NCBI RefSeq assembly: GCF_900199205.1
Contig: NZ_OBMJ01000001.1
Span: 1,240,001 to 1,304,000, forward strand
Direction: 5' to 3'
Origin: Streptomyces sp. 1331.2
GTDB taxonomy: Bacteria > Actinomycetota > Actinomycetes > Streptomycetales > Streptomycetaceae
DNA: 64,000 nucleotides
The notes below the pieces were generated by a model, which ran no database searches, had not been told where the DNA came from, and was given only the letters and a program-made list of their open reading frames with translations. Both the position numbers and the translations under genes were made by a program. Each line of letters starts with the position of its first letter. Within the stretch, counting starts at the first letter, position 1. Shown piece by piece: positions 9,601 to 17,337 of this stretch.

Positions 9601-9733
9601 GCGCGAGCGGGAGCGCGCGGTCGGCATCGTCAGCCATGTCGCCGACCTGCGCACCCGTATCCCGGCGCAGCTGCTGGTCCGCAAGGGCCGGCGCGGCTCG
9701 ACCCTGGCGCTGGCCGAACGCGAGGACGCGTAG
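6692..9733 (+). CDS. sbcC: DNA repair exonuclease ATPase SbcC
   Basis: The Rad50-type ABC ATPase subunit of SbcCD, 1013 residues. Walker A GATGAGKSS lies at residues about 36-44, the Q-loop region QVVLLPQGDFARFL at about 153, then two long Ala/Glu/Arg-rich coiled-coil arms separated by the zinc hook CRVCGSPEHP (about residue 527). The C-terminal lobe has the signature LSGGESFFASLSLALGLAD and Walker B LFIDEGFGTLD with the D-loop. The start is the ATG overlapping the sbcD stop; longer upstream extension of this frame is non-coding. Length and domain order match the family. The extreme Ala/Arg composition of the coiled coils also produces very long antisense frames, which are not genes. Confidence 0.95.
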   Translation: MRLHRLTVTAFGPFAGSETVDFDALAAGGLFLLRGATGAGKSSVLDAVCFALYGEPPGTRRATRLRSDHADPKRLTEVRLELTLGGRRLQITRLPEQRRPKKVGAGTTVERAQTLLREWVEDTGDGSPGWRGLSKSHQEAGEEIHRLIGMNREQFCQVVLLPQGDFARFLKADSEERGKLLRRLFDTERYRHVEDWLAEQRRAQEATVQAGRRRLRDLVGRAEQAAGPGAEPAEDWVPAEDADAGLTADVLGWAAVLRSGAAEQLAVAEAALAGAEAAQRTAQQRREAAEELAGRQRRHREALARAERLAGFEPAAAEDRRRLAAAQDAVGVESALRLRESAAEAFRRAREAERRRRETLAGARGAEVRGLDGADAAGLAEAELRLRAEVVRLEAARAEERRCAELVREQRSLTADRRAAEELAEDAEDWLAEFEGELARLEERHSEARAATTKVEQLDGQRAEAATRLDAARERDGLRAGISAAEPRVAQLRAAALDAREHGLDLRDRRLAGMAAELAEQLRAGRPCRVCGSPEHPAPAQAAPGSRVGAEDEERARRAQAAAEQAWAEADQALTALRVREAAAAAAAGPDPVDVLARALAGLEREHRDARHTAEALGRVEQEIARLSRERTRRGDELHEARERAAVLTDRLQALDAEREALTARVAAARGEAASVADRAAALTRLTEDVAAAVGAARARAEAAARLDEAEDELGKAAAAAGFPDAAAALAVLLPREERERLEARLERHRAETAAVRSELALPELAGAAARPPVDLSAAAAALREATDRLGRAHAVRAAADERCGALAAIGRQLAGLAAELAPALDRYGRINRLAALAAGTSTENRLRMRLESYVLAARLEQVAAAASDRLVRMSGGRYTLVHSDDRGTGNRRSGLALRVVDAWTGTERDTATLSGGESFFASLSLALGLADVVTDEAGGMPLDTLFIDEGFGTLDEQSLEEVMDVLDGLRERERAVGIVSHVADLRTRIPAQLLVRKGRRGSTLALAEREDA

Positions 9734-9787
9734 CCGGCCGGGGGCACTGCCACGCGGAGCTCCCCGGAAGGGCGCGGGGGCGCGGGG

Positions 9788-10009
9788 TCAGCCCGAGCAG
9801 GCGATCCGCTGCGCCTGCTGCCAGGCGCACACCGGGCAGAGCGTGCTGCCCGGCTGGTCGGCGGGCAGTTCGGTCGGCTCGCCGCACAGCACGCAGTCGG
9901 CGCGCGGCCCGGACGCCGTCGGGTCGTGCAGCAGCGCGGCCTCGGTGTTGCCGCCGTCGGGGGTGAGCTCGCAGACCGCCGCGGGCTCGTTCGTCACGCT
10001 GTCGCTCAT
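9788..10009 (-). CDS. Small zinc-ribbon-like protein
   Basis: A 73-residue acidic protein with two knuckles, CVLCGEPTELP and CPVCAWQQ, giving a CxxC-x16-CxxC pattern expected to bind one zinc. The N-terminal 35 residues look disordered. It sits 9 bp downstream of the GntR/TetR hybrid regulator on the same strand and is probably cotranscribed with it. No named family was recognised; the function (adaptor, nucleic-acid or protein binding) is open. Confidence 0.65.
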   Translation of the reverse strand: MSDSVTNEPAAVCELTPDGGNTEAALLHDPTASGPRADCVLCGEPTELPADQPGSTLCPVCAWQQAQRIACSG

Positions 10010-10018
10010 GCCGCCTTC

Positions 10019-11101
10019 CTACTCCGCCGCCCCGCCCGGTCGCAAGGCCGCCCCGGCGTCGGCCCCGCGTCCGTTCCCGCTTGCGCGTCCGTTCCGGGTT
10101 TCGTGCCCGCTCCCGCTCCCGCTCTCGCTCCCGGCCGACTCGATCATGGCGGCGACGCCGTCCAGCAGCGGCTTCAGTCCGAAGGCGAACAGCGCGTCCA
10201 GATCGAGGTCGTAGCCGTCCCCGAGGCTGCCGGTCGTCCGCGCGAACACGGGATGGCGCTCACCGGTGACGATCGCCGTCAGGGCCGGACCCTGACGGTC
10301 CATCCACTGGTCCTCGGTGAGACCGGTGGTCGCCTCGGCCTGGGCCTCCCGCTCCAGGTGGACGGCGATCCCCTGGACGTAGCTGTAGAGCAGGACGTGC
10401 AGGTCGAGCATGGTCTCGGCGTCCAGGCCGTGCCCGTCGAGCGCGGCGAGCGCCCACTCGGCGTGGTCCAGCAGGGCGGGCAGTATCAGCGGGCGAGTGA
10501 GCGCGCCGACCTGGGCGAGCCATGGATGGCGCCGGTAGATCCGCCACAGCGTGTGCGCACCGAGCTCCAGACGTGCCCGCCACTCCCCCGGCGGTTCGGC
10601 CGGGTACGACTCCTCGCCGAACGCCGCGTCCGCCATCAGCAGCACCAGGTCGTCCTTGCTCGGGACGTACCGGTAGGGGGACATCGCGGCGACGCCGAGC
10701 CGGGCCGCGACGCTGCGCATGGAGAGCGCGGCGAGCCCCTCGTGGTCGGCGATCTCCGTGGCGGCCCGGACGATCCGCTCCGCGGTGAGCTCGACGGACC
10801 GTCCCGCGGCCGGCGACACCGCAACGGTGGGTGCCACAGCAGTAGCCGGGGTGGTGGTGGCCGGAGCGGCGGCGGGGGCAGCCACCACCGTGCCGATCCG
10901 GGGCCGGGTCTCGACCAGTCCCTCCAGCCGCAGCGTGGTGAGCACCTTGGCGGCCGTGGCCAGTGCGATGTTCCACTCCCGGGCGATCCGCCGGGTCGAG
11001 GGCACTTGCGCGCCCGGCGCGAGCGTGCCGTCGGCGATCCGCCCGGCGATCTCGTCGGCGATGCGCCGGTACGGCGGGACGGACTCGGGCCTCGCGGTCA
11101 T
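10019..11101 (-). CDS. GntR-type winged HTH fused to TetR-type regulator
   Basis: A 360-residue regulator with two DNA-binding modules. Residues about 8-75 are a GntR winged helix (PYRRIADEIAGRIADGTLAPGAQVPS, TLRLEGLVETRPRIGTVV). After an Ala/Thr/Pro linker, residues about 105-155 are a TetR HTH (RIVRAATEIADHEGLAALSMRSVAARLGV, SPYRYVPSKDDLVLLM), followed by a TetR C-terminal ligand domain. It is divergent from the FAD monooxygenase at 11326, with a palindrome in the shared 224-bp promoter region, so it probably represses that gene and itself in response to a small molecule. This dual-HTH design is known in actinobacteria but uncommon. Confidence 0.85.
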   Translation of the reverse strand: MTARPESVPPYRRIADEIAGRIADGTLAPGAQVPSTRRIAREWNIALATAAKVLTTLRLEGLVETRPRIGTVVAAPAAAPATTTPATAVAPTVAVSPAAGRSVELTAERIVRAATEIADHEGLAALSMRSVAARLGVAAMSPYRYVPSKDDLVLLMADAAFGEESYPAEPPGEWRARLELGAHTLWRIYRRHPWLAQVGALTRPLILPALLDHAEWALAALDGHGLDAETMLDLHVLLYSYVQGIAVHLEREAQAEATTGLTEDQWMDRQGPALTAIVTGERHPVFARTTGSLGDGYDLDLDALFAFGLKPLLDGVAAMIESAGSESGSGSGHETRNGRASGNGRGADAGAALRPGGAAE

Positions 11102-11243
11102 GCGGCCGGCTCCCTCATGTGACGCGGATCTCTTTCCGCGGCGGCCAGGACTGTACTAGCTCAGACGCTACCAGCAGCGCCGAGCCAAAACCATCCTCTG
11201 AACTAGGTCAGTAGTGGCAAAAACGGCAGTTGGTGGGCCAATG

Positions 11244-11278
11244 CGTACGCCGTACATTCGACCCGCGTACAGCGTACG
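11244..11278. promoter_or_regulatory. Inverted repeat, candidate operator for the GntR/TetR hybrid
   Basis: CGTACGCCGTAC (11244-11255) and GTACAGCGTACG (11267-11278) form 12-bp arms with one mismatch and an 11-bp spacer. It lies 48 bp upstream of the monooxygenase start. A separate imperfect direct repeat, ACTAGCTCAG / ACTAGGTCAG (about 11155 and 11203), lies nearer the regulator. Assignment to the divergent regulator is inferred from position. Confidence 0.55.
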
Positions 11279-11325
11279 AGCCGACGCGCGACACCGCGCG
11301 CGGACGGACAGCGAGGAGCGACCTC

Positions 11326-12453
11326 ATGAAGACCGTGCTCATCTCCGGCGGCGGTATCGCCGGTACTGCGCTCGCCGCCCTGCTGAGCCGCCGGGGCTTC
11401 GCCCCCACGGTGGTGGAGCGCGCCCCCGGGCTGCGCGGCGGCGGACAGGCCGTGGACATCCGGGGCGTCGCCCTGGAGGTGGTCGAGCGGCTGGGCGTGC
11501 TGGAGCGAGCCCGTGCCCACCGCACCCGGATGCGGGGCATGACCGTTCTGGACGGTGAGGGCCGGGAGGTGTACCGCTCCACCGAGAGCACGATCAGCAG
11601 CGGACGGCTCGACAGCGACGACATCGAGCTGCTGCGCGACGACCTCGTCCGGATCTTGCACGAACGGGCGACGGAGGACGCGGGCACCCGCTTCGTGTTC
11701 GGGGACGCCGTGACCGCGCTCGACCAGGACGAGGACGGCGTCCGGGTCTCCTTCGCACACGCCGGACCACGCCGGTACGACCTGGTGGTGGGCGCCGACG
11801 GCCTGCACTCGGCCGTCCGCCGACTGGCCTTCGGACCCGAGGAGCGCTTCGCCCGCCACCTCGGCACGCATCTGGCCATCTTCAGCGCGGACAACTTCCT
11901 GGGCCTGGAGGACTGGCAGCTGTGGCTGCGCGACGGCGAGGCCGGCTACGGCGTCTACCCGGTGCGGGACAACTCCGAGCTGCGGATCGCCTTCGGCTTC
12001 GCCGGCGAGCCGCTGCCGGAGGAGCGGCGCGCTCCGGAGTCGCAGAAGGCGCTCGTCGCCGAGCGGATGGCGGCGCTGCGCTGGGAGACCCCGAGGCTGC
12101 TGAAGGCCCTGGCCGAGGCACCCGACCTCTACTGCGACTCGATGACGCAGATCCGGATGGACCGCTGGTCGCGCGGCCGGGTCGTCCTACTCGGGGACGC
12201 GGGCTACTGCGCCTCCCCGCTGTCGGGCCAGGGCACCAGCCTCGCCCTGGTCGGCGCTCACGTCCTCGCCGACGCGCTCGCCGAGGCCCGCACCCGCTCC
12301 GACGGCGACCACCGGGCCGCCTTCGCCGCGTACGAGCAGCGGCTGCGCCCGTTCGTCGAACTCAACCAGGCCCTGGCGACCGAGAATCCCGGCGGGCCGG
12401 CCGCCGAGGAGTCGGTGGAGCGGGCCAAGAACGCGATCTCGCTGGACGACTGA
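11326..12453 (+). CDS. FAD-dependent aromatic-ring type monooxygenase
   Basis: A class A flavoprotein monooxygenase of 375 residues, of the family that includes para-hydroxybenzoate hydroxylase and TetX/Rox antibiotic-inactivating enzymes. The Rossmann ADP-binding motif is ISGGGIAGTALAALLSRRG (residues about 4-22). The DG motif is VVGADGLHSAVRR (about 157), and the GD motif is VVLLGDAGYCASPLSGQGTSLAL (about 287), which binds FAD ribityl. GAGGAG lies 8 nt before the ATG. It is divergent from the GntR/TetR hybrid, which suggests induction by its substrate. The substrate is unknown; resistance or catabolic hydroxylation are both possible. Confidence 0.88.
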   Translation: MKTVLISGGGIAGTALAALLSRRGFAPTVVERAPGLRGGGQAVDIRGVALEVVERLGVLERARAHRTRMRGMTVLDGEGREVYRSTESTISSGRLDSDDIELLRDDLVRILHERATEDAGTRFVFGDAVTALDQDEDGVRVSFAHAGPRRYDLVVGADGLHSAVRRLAFGPEERFARHLGTHLAIFSADNFLGLEDWQLWLRDGEAGYGVYPVRDNSELRIAFGFAGEPLPEERRAPESQKALVAERMAALRWETPRLLKALAEAPDLYCDSMTQIRMDRWSRGRVVLLGDAGYCASPLSGQGTSLALVGAHVLADALAEARTRSDGDHRAAFAAYEQRLRPFVELNQALATENPGGPAAEESVERAKNAISLDD

Positions 12454-12475
12454 CCGGCGCGGACGAAGGTGACAA

Positions 12476-12572
12476 GGTTCAGCGAACAACTTTCAGCGAA
12501 CAGATTTCAGAAAACGTTCGCTGAAAGCTGTCATCTGAAATCTGTTCGCTGACCGCTGAACCCTGTTCGCTG
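12476..12572. repeat. Heptad inverted-repeat element, locus A
   Basis: Period-7 units NNCAGNN on the left and NCTGNNN on the right. Perfect 17-bp arms CAGCGAACAGATTTCAG (12494-12510) and its complement (12535-12551) surround a 24-nt centre. A competing pairing exists: GTTCGCTGAAAG at 12516-12527 with 12490-12501. It lies between two tandem plus-strand genes. Its unit sequence (TTCAGCG/AACAGAT) differs more from the other four loci in this window than they do from each other. Confidence 0.75.
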
Positions 12573-12594
12573 GCGCCCGCCCGCCGGAGCTACC

Positions 12595-13158
12595 GTGACC
12601 GGCATGCCCACGCATCTCCACCAGCGCCTGCTCGCCGCCCGCGCCACCACCCCCTCGTACGCCGAGGTCGGGGCCACCCGGGGCGGGCGGCTGCCGGACG
12701 GCTACGCGCACCTGCGACGGCGGGTGCACCTCGGGCACGGCCCCGAGGTGCTGGAGCGGGCAGGGCGGTACGTGCTCGGCTGGGGCACTCAGTTGGGCAC
12801 CGGCTTCGCGGTGTACCCGGGCGGTCCGGCCCGGGACGGGGACACGGTGCTGCTGCGGCTGAGCCTGCCGGCGAGCCGGTGGCCCCGGCTGGTGATCCCC
12901 TGCCGGGTGGTGTGGACGGTGGACGAGCCGGACCGGATCGGATTCGCATACGGGACGCTCCCCGGGCACCCGGAGTGCGGCGAGGAGGCGTTCCTGGTGT
13001 CGATGGGCGCCGACGGCGAGGTGTGGTTCGAGGTCACCGCGTTCTCCCGGCTGTCCGCCTGGTACGCCCGCCTGGGGCGTCCGGTCGCGCTGCTCTGCCA
13101 GCACCTGGCGATCGAGCGCTACCTCACGACCGTGGCCGCCCACGTCGGCGACCGGTAG
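12595..13158 (+). CDS. DUF1990-like protein
   Basis: A 187-residue cytoplasmic protein resembling the DUF1990 family (LPDGYAHLRRRVHLGHGPEVLERAGRYVLGW, GFAYGTLPGHPECGEEAFLVSMGADGEVWFEVTAFSR). The family has a lipocalin/START-like beta fold of unknown role. GTG 12595 has GGAG seven bases before it; ATG 12604 is the alternative. The gene follows heptad element A and converges on the yjbQ-type gene with a 23-bp gap. Confidence 0.75.
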   Translation: MTGMPTHLHQRLLAARATTPSYAEVGATRGGRLPDGYAHLRRRVHLGHGPEVLERAGRYVLGWGTQLGTGFAVYPGGPARDGDTVLLRLSLPASRWPRLVIPCRVVWTVDEPDRIGFAYGTLPGHPECGEEAFLVSMGADGEVWFEVTAFSRLSAWYARLGRPVALLCQHLAIERYLTTVAAHVGDR

Positions 13159-13181
13159 CCGGGAGCCCGGAGTCACGGGAA

Positions 13182-13628
13182 TCAGCCGAGGAACGAGAGC
13201 CGGACGGTACGGCGCGGGTTGTCGCCGTTGGTGTCGACCAGCACCACGGACTGCCAGACGCCGAGGGCCAGTTGGCCGCCGATCACCGGCAGGGTCGCGT
13301 GCGGGGCGACCAGTCCGGGCACCACGTGGTCCCGGCCGTGGCCGGGGCTGCCGTGCCGATGGCGCCAGCGGTCGTCGGCCGGGAGCAGTTCGCGCAGGGT
13401 GGCGAGGAAGTCGTCGTCGCTGCCGGACCCGGTCTCCAGGACGGCGATCCCGGCGGTGGCGTGCGGGACGAAGACGTTGAGCAGGCCGTCGCGCCCGGCG
13501 GCACGCTCGTCGAGGAACGCGGCGCAGCGGTCGGTGATGTCGAGCGCGACCTCGCGGCTGCCCGTGGTGATTTCGAGGGTGGTGGTCTGGAACAGACCGG
13601 TCGACATGGAGTGGTTGTTGTCCGCCAT
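13182..13628 (-). CDS. YjbQ / UPF0047 family protein
   Basis: A 148-residue member of the YjbQ (secondary thiamine-phosphate synthase-like) family. Hallmarks are FVPHATAGIAVLE (about residue 55), HGSPGHGRDHVVPGLVAPH with clustered His/Asp (about 95-113), and LALGVWQSVVLVDTNGDNPRRTV at the end. Homologues have weak thiamine-phosphate synthase activity, but the true role is unsettled. Starts at 13628 or 13607 (MSTGLF) are both possible. Confidence 0.88.
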   Translation of the reverse strand: MADNNHSMSTGLFQTTTLEITTGSREVALDITDRCAAFLDERAAGRDGLLNVFVPHATAGIAVLETGSGSDDDFLATLRELLPADDRWRHRHGSPGHGRDHVVPGLVAPHATLPVIGGQLALGVWQSVVLVDTNGDNPRRTVRLSFLG

Positions 13629-13800
13629 GGCGCCATCCTGGCGCAGGTCAGGGGGCCGGGCGTACTGCCTCGCCGACTCGGCTCGCCGGGGAGGTGAACT
13701 GGCATAGGGTGCAAGGTTCAGAGCACGCGGCGGGCGGGCCGGCGCACCCCGGGACCAGTGACGGGACCAGCGACGCGACCGGCCGCCGGAGACACCGATG

Positions 13801-13829
13801 ACCCGGCGGACCGGATGGGTCCGCCGGGT
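13801..13829 (-). terminator. Perfect 12-bp hairpin terminator
   Basis: ACCCGGCGGACC, loop GGATG, and the exact complement. It lies 37 bp beyond the stop of the small minus-strand gene at 13866-14132, in the 237-bp gap upstream of the YjbQ gene; nothing else is evident in that gap. Confidence 0.7.
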
Positions 13830-13865
13830 CTGGTTCCGGCCGGGACGGCGACTGGGGCGAAGCCC

Positions 13866-14132
13866 CTAGCCGCGCCCGCCGAAGAGGCTCCGACGCAGCC
13901 GACGCAGCGGCGTCAGCAGCGAGATCCTGGTATGGCGGCGACGAGTCGCCGGGGCTTCGGCGCCGCGCGGCGTCAACTCCCTTATCAGCCCGAGCGCCTC
14001 GGCGGTGTCCACCGCCGGGAGTGCGGGCGCGCCGAGCACGGCCAGGTGTCGCTCGATCCGGCGGCCGGTCGTACCGATACCGCACTGGATCGCCGGCACA
14101 CGGGGCCGAGTCCGCACTTGCATGTGTTCCAT
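13866..14132 (-). CDS. Small basic hypothetical protein
   Basis: 88 residues beginning MEHMQVRTRPRVP, ending in an arginine-rich amphipathic tail (LLTPLRRLRRSLFGGRG). The middle (IERHLAVLGAPALPAVDTAEALGLIRELTPRG) could form a short helical domain. The start at 14132 is preceded by a GGGGTGGG purine tract; a longer start at 14276 has poor composition. No family recognised. A membrane- or nucleic-acid-associated role would fit the basic tail, but this is only inference. Confidence 0.45.
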   Translation of the reverse strand: MEHMQVRTRPRVPAIQCGIGTTGRRIERHLAVLGAPALPAVDTAEALGLIRELTPRGAEAPATRRRHTRISLLTPLRRLRRSLFGGRG

Positions 14133-14390
14133 CAGTTTTCCCACCCCTACGAGGCGCCAGGGCCGTGAGGCGAAGACTATCCGTGACAGACGGCCTTCGC
14201 GCAACCGTCCTGGTGTTGTGCCACCGTACCGTGCGGCGTCAACTGACGATGCACCAGGGGCTACCGGGCCGGTCACGACTAGGCATCAATGATGGTGCAC
14301 GACCGGCCATCCGTCAGCAGGGCCAGGAGGTGCGGGCCCGGCGCCCGGGTGCGTGACACGCGCCCGGCGCACGGGGGCGCCACGGCGGCA

Positions 14391-14461
14391 CCCGGCCCGG
14401 ACCCCGACCCCACGCCCGGCCCGGACCCCGACCCCACACCCGGTCCGCACCCGACCCGCAC
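14391..14461. repeat. 24-bp tandem repeat in intergenic DNA
   Basis: Two nearly identical 24-bp copies (14391-14414, 14415-14438) and a degenerate third copy to 14461, built on CCCGGCCCGGACCCCGACCC. They sit in the 936-bp gap between the small basic gene and the teichoic-acid gene. Confidence 0.7.
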
Positions 14462-14642
14462 CCGGCGGAGCGCCCGCGCGCCCGCGTACACAGGCGGACA
14501 CCCTGCGCTACGGACGCGCCGCACGAGCACCCGGCGCAGCGGGCTCCCTATAAAGGGGACAGCCGCCAGATCGACAAAGTGATCTTCGAGAGCTTCGCCC
14601 GACCGAGACGCCAGGCTTCATGAAGTGAACACATTCGAGGGA

Positions 14643-14671
14643 TTGACTCCCGCGAAAGCTCCAAGCAGTAT
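14643..14671 (+). promoter_or_regulatory. Candidate vegetative promoter in the 14.3-15.1 kb gap
   Basis: TTGACT (14643-14648), a 17-bp spacer and CAGTAT (14666-14671). The surrounding 150 bp are clearly less GC-rich than anything nearby. No ORF starts directly downstream; a strong hairpin follows at 14841-14874, so the transcript could be a small RNA or a long leader. Confidence 0.45.
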
Positions 14672-14840
14672 CTGATGCACACGCCAGGTGCCCGCACCGC
14701 ACCAGGTACGTGTTCGAGTGATGAAGAACTCCGGCTCCCGCGAGCCACTGCCCGGCCGCCTCGACGCTGCGGTGGCCAGGCTCGCAGGGTGCCCGGAACG
14801 GCGGCCGGCCGTAGAGGGTCGGCCGGGCCGCCACCTGACT

Positions 14841-14874
14841 GCCGGTGCCACCCCGCAAGGGGCCCGGCACCGGC
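14841..14874 (+). terminator. Stable hairpin with GCAA tetraloop
   Basis: GCCGGTGCC pairs with GGCACCGGC, then an inner CCCC-GCAA-GGGG stem capped by a GNRA tetraloop, with a 1-nt and 3-nt internal loop between. It could end the transcript from the promoter at 14643 (about 200 nt) or be a leader structure of the downstream gene. Confidence 0.5.
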
Positions 14875-15068
14875 GGTCCCGGGTCCACCACCCCGCATCA
14901 CCGCACCCCCCTGCGAGGCTCCCTGCACACGCGCAGCCCCCCACCGATCCCCTGCAGGGCCCCCGGACGCCGCTGCAAAGCCGCCGCAGAGCCGCCGCAG
15001 AGCCCCCATCGCCTCCCGGCCCGACGTCCGCGCAGGTCGCGCCGGGTCGGTCGGTACACTCGGCCAGC

Positions 15069-17273
15069 GTGTCCCTCCTCCTCAGCATCGTGCTCCCGGT
15101 CCACGGCGTGGAGCGGTACCTGCCGCGCTGCCTCGACTCCATCCTCGGTGACTCCCCCGCCCAGGAGTCCCGCTTCGAGGTGATCGCGGTCGACGACCTC
15201 TCCCCCGACGGCTCGGGCGCGATCCTGGACGCCTACGCGGCCCGCGACCCCCGGCTGCGGGTGATGCACCTCACCGAGAACCAGGGCCTCGGCGGCGCCC
15301 GCACCGCCGCCCTGCCGCAGGCGCGCGGCGAGTACGTCTGGTTCGTGGACAGCGACGACTGGGTGCCCGAGCGGACCGTCGGCGTGCTCCTGGACGAGCT
15401 GGAGCAGGAGCGCCGCCGGGAGGCCCCGGCCGACGTGCTGATCACCGACTTCACCCACGTCTACCCGGACGGCGAGACCGAGCCCAACCCCTGGCGGCAC
15501 GTGCTGGTCGGCTCCCCGCTGGTCGAGGGCTGCACCCTGGCCGAACACCCGGCGCTGTTCCAGACCGTGATGTCGGTGTGGAACAAGGTCTTCCGCCGCG
15601 AGTTCCTGGACGGCCTGGGCGTCTCCTTCGGCCGCGGCTACTACGAGGACATCTCGGTCACCTACCCCGCGCTGCTGGCCGCCGGGCGGCTGCGCTACCT
15701 CGATCGCCCCTGCTACTTCTACCGGCGCGGCCGGGACGGCGCGATCACCGCCACCGCCTCGCCCAAGCACGCGGACGTGTTCGCCCAGTACGACGCGATC
15801 TTCGCCTTCCTGGACCGCCAGGACCGCCCCGGCCGGCCCGTCCCGGAGTCGCTGCGCACCCTGGTCTTCGACCGGACGGTGCGCCAGGCGCTCAACGTCT
15901 ACGACACCCCCGGCCTGGTCCCGACCGACCTGCGCAAGGACTTCTTCCAGCGCATCGCCCGGCACTTCGACCGCCACCGCCCGGCCGGCTACCGCTTCCC
16001 CGGCGGGCTGCGCGGCGTGCAGTACCGGCTGGCCGCGCGCGGCGCCCGGATCGCCTACGCCGAGCTGCGCCGGACCGGCCGGCTGCCGCGCGAACTCAAG
16101 CGCGGGGCACGGGCGGTGGCGCCCGCGGTGAAGAAGGGGATGCGCAGCGGCGCCCGGTTCACCGCGTACAACGCCTTCCGCCGGCTGCCGTTGGACGAGC
16201 ACCTGGCGGTCTACGCCGCGTACTGGCACCGGGGTTACGCCTGCAGTCCGGCGGCGATCTACGAGAAGGCGAAGGAACTCGCGCCGCAGGTACGGGGCGT
16301 GTGGGTGGTGGAGAACCGCCGGCAGGCCGCCACGCTGCCGGCCGGGGTGCCGTACGTGATCGTCAACACCCCGGCGTACCTCAAGGCGATGGCGACCGCC
16401 AAGTACTTCGTCAACAACGTCAACTTCCCGCGTACGATGGCCAAGCGGCCCGGCTCGGTGCACGTCCAGACCCAGCACGGTACCCCCCTCAAGGCCATGG
16501 GCATGGACCTGCGCGACCGCCCCGCGGCGGCGGAGGGGATGGACTTCGACCTGCTCCAGGAGGCCATCGACCGCTGGGACTTCCTGGTCTCCCCCAACCC
16601 GCACACCAGTGAGCACTTCGCCCGCGCCTTCCCCGGCCGGTACGAGATGCTGGACACCGGCTACCCGCGCAACGACCGGCTCGCGGACGCCACCCCGGAC
16701 CAGGTGCGCGCGATGCGCGAGCGGTTCGACCTGCGGCCGGGCACCACGGCCGTGCTGTACGCGCCGACCCACCGCGGCGGCAAGGGCGGTTACGTGCCGC
16801 TGCTGGACGTGGCCGAGCTGGCCCGGCGGCTGGGCCCGGGCTTCACGCTGCTGGTGCGCACGCACTACTTCCACACCGGGGGGCCGGGCGACCTGACGGC
16901 CGACGGGGAGGCGGCGCGGATCGTGGACGTCTCGGCGCACCCGACCGTCGAGGACCTGTACCTCGCGGCGGACGTGCTGGTGACGGACTACTCGTCGATG
17001 ATGTTCGACTACGCGGTGCTGGACCGGCCGGTGGTGGTCTTCGCGCCGGACTGGGAGGAGTACCAGCGCGAGCGCGGCGTCTACTTCGACCTGTTCGCGG
17101 AGCCGCCGGGCGCGGTCACGCAGACCGCGGAGGAGCTGGCGCGGGCGCTGCTGGCGGGCGATCCGGCTCCGGAGGCGCGGGCGCGGTTCCGGGCGAAGTT
17201 CTGCGTCTGGGACGACGGCGGGGCGGCGGAGCGGGTGGTGCGCCGGGTGTTCCCGGTGGACGGCAAGCGGTAG
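15069..17273 (+). CDS. Bifunctional glycosyltransferase / CDP-glycerol glycerophosphotransferase (teichoic-acid type)
   Basis: A 734-residue cell-surface polymer enzyme. The N-terminal GT2 domain starts SIVLPVHGVERYLPRCLDS and has AVDDLSPDGSG and the DxD-containing VDSDDW (residues about 95-100). The C-terminal TagF/TagB domain (about 380-734) carries QTQHGTPLKAMGMD, YAPTHRGG and VTDYSSMMFDYAVLDRPVV, the residues binding CDP-glycerol and the catalytic His. The expected role is building the poly(glycerol phosphate) wall or capsule polymer at the inner membrane face. GTG 15069 is chosen because the GT2 fold begins there. TACACT at 15055-15060 lies 8 bp before it, which suggests a leaderless mRNA. 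Preceding ATGs in frame are non-coding. Confidence 0.88.
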   Translation: MSLLLSIVLPVHGVERYLPRCLDSILGDSPAQESRFEVIAVDDLSPDGSGAILDAYAARDPRLRVMHLTENQGLGGARTAALPQARGEYVWFVDSDDWVPERTVGVLLDELEQERRREAPADVLITDFTHVYPDGETEPNPWRHVLVGSPLVEGCTLAEHPALFQTVMSVWNKVFRREFLDGLGVSFGRGYYEDISVTYPALLAAGRLRYLDRPCYFYRRGRDGAITATASPKHADVFAQYDAIFAFLDRQDRPGRPVPESLRTLVFDRTVRQALNVYDTPGLVPTDLRKDFFQRIARHFDRHRPAGYRFPGGLRGVQYRLAARGARIAYAELRRTGRLPRELKRGARAVAPAVKKGMRSGARFTAYNAFRRLPLDEHLAVYAAYWHRGYACSPAAIYEKAKELAPQVRGVWVVENRRQAATLPAGVPYVIVNTPAYLKAMATAKYFVNNVNFPRTMAKRPGSVHVQTQHGTPLKAMGMDLRDRPAAAEGMDFDLLQEAIDRWDFLVSPNPHTSEHFARAFPGRYEMLDTGYPRNDRLADATPDQVRAMRERFDLRPGTTAVLYAPTHRGGKGGYVPLLDVAELARRLGPGFTLLVRTHYFHTGGPGDLTADGEAARIVDVSAHPTVEDLYLAADVLVTDYSSMMFDYAVLDRPVVVFAPDWEEYQRERGVYFDLFAEPPGAVTQTAEELARALLAGDPAPEARARFRAKFCVWDDGGAAERVVRRVFPVDGKR

Positions 17274-17293
17274 GGCCTGCACGGAAGCCGGTT

Positions 17294-17325
17294 GGGGCCG
17301 GTGCCGCCGGTACGGCACCGGCCCC
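17294..17325. terminator. Bidirectional hairpin terminator
   Basis: Perfect 13-bp stem (GGGGCCGGTGCCG and complement) with loop CCGGTA, between the convergent teichoic-acid and EF-hand genes, 20 and 12 bp from their stops. Confidence 0.85.
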
Positions 17326-17337
17326 GTCGGCGCGGGC

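Noticed and set aside
6227..9637. Antisense frame of 1136 codons across sbcCD
   Set aside because: It lies entirely opposite sbcC and the end of sbcD, has no family motifs or ribosome site, and is a product of high GC third positions.
14898..17318. Antisense frame of 806 codons over the teichoic-acid gene
   Set aside because: Composition is Arg/His/Val-biased as expected of a shadow; the plus-strand frame has full GT2 and TagF motifs.
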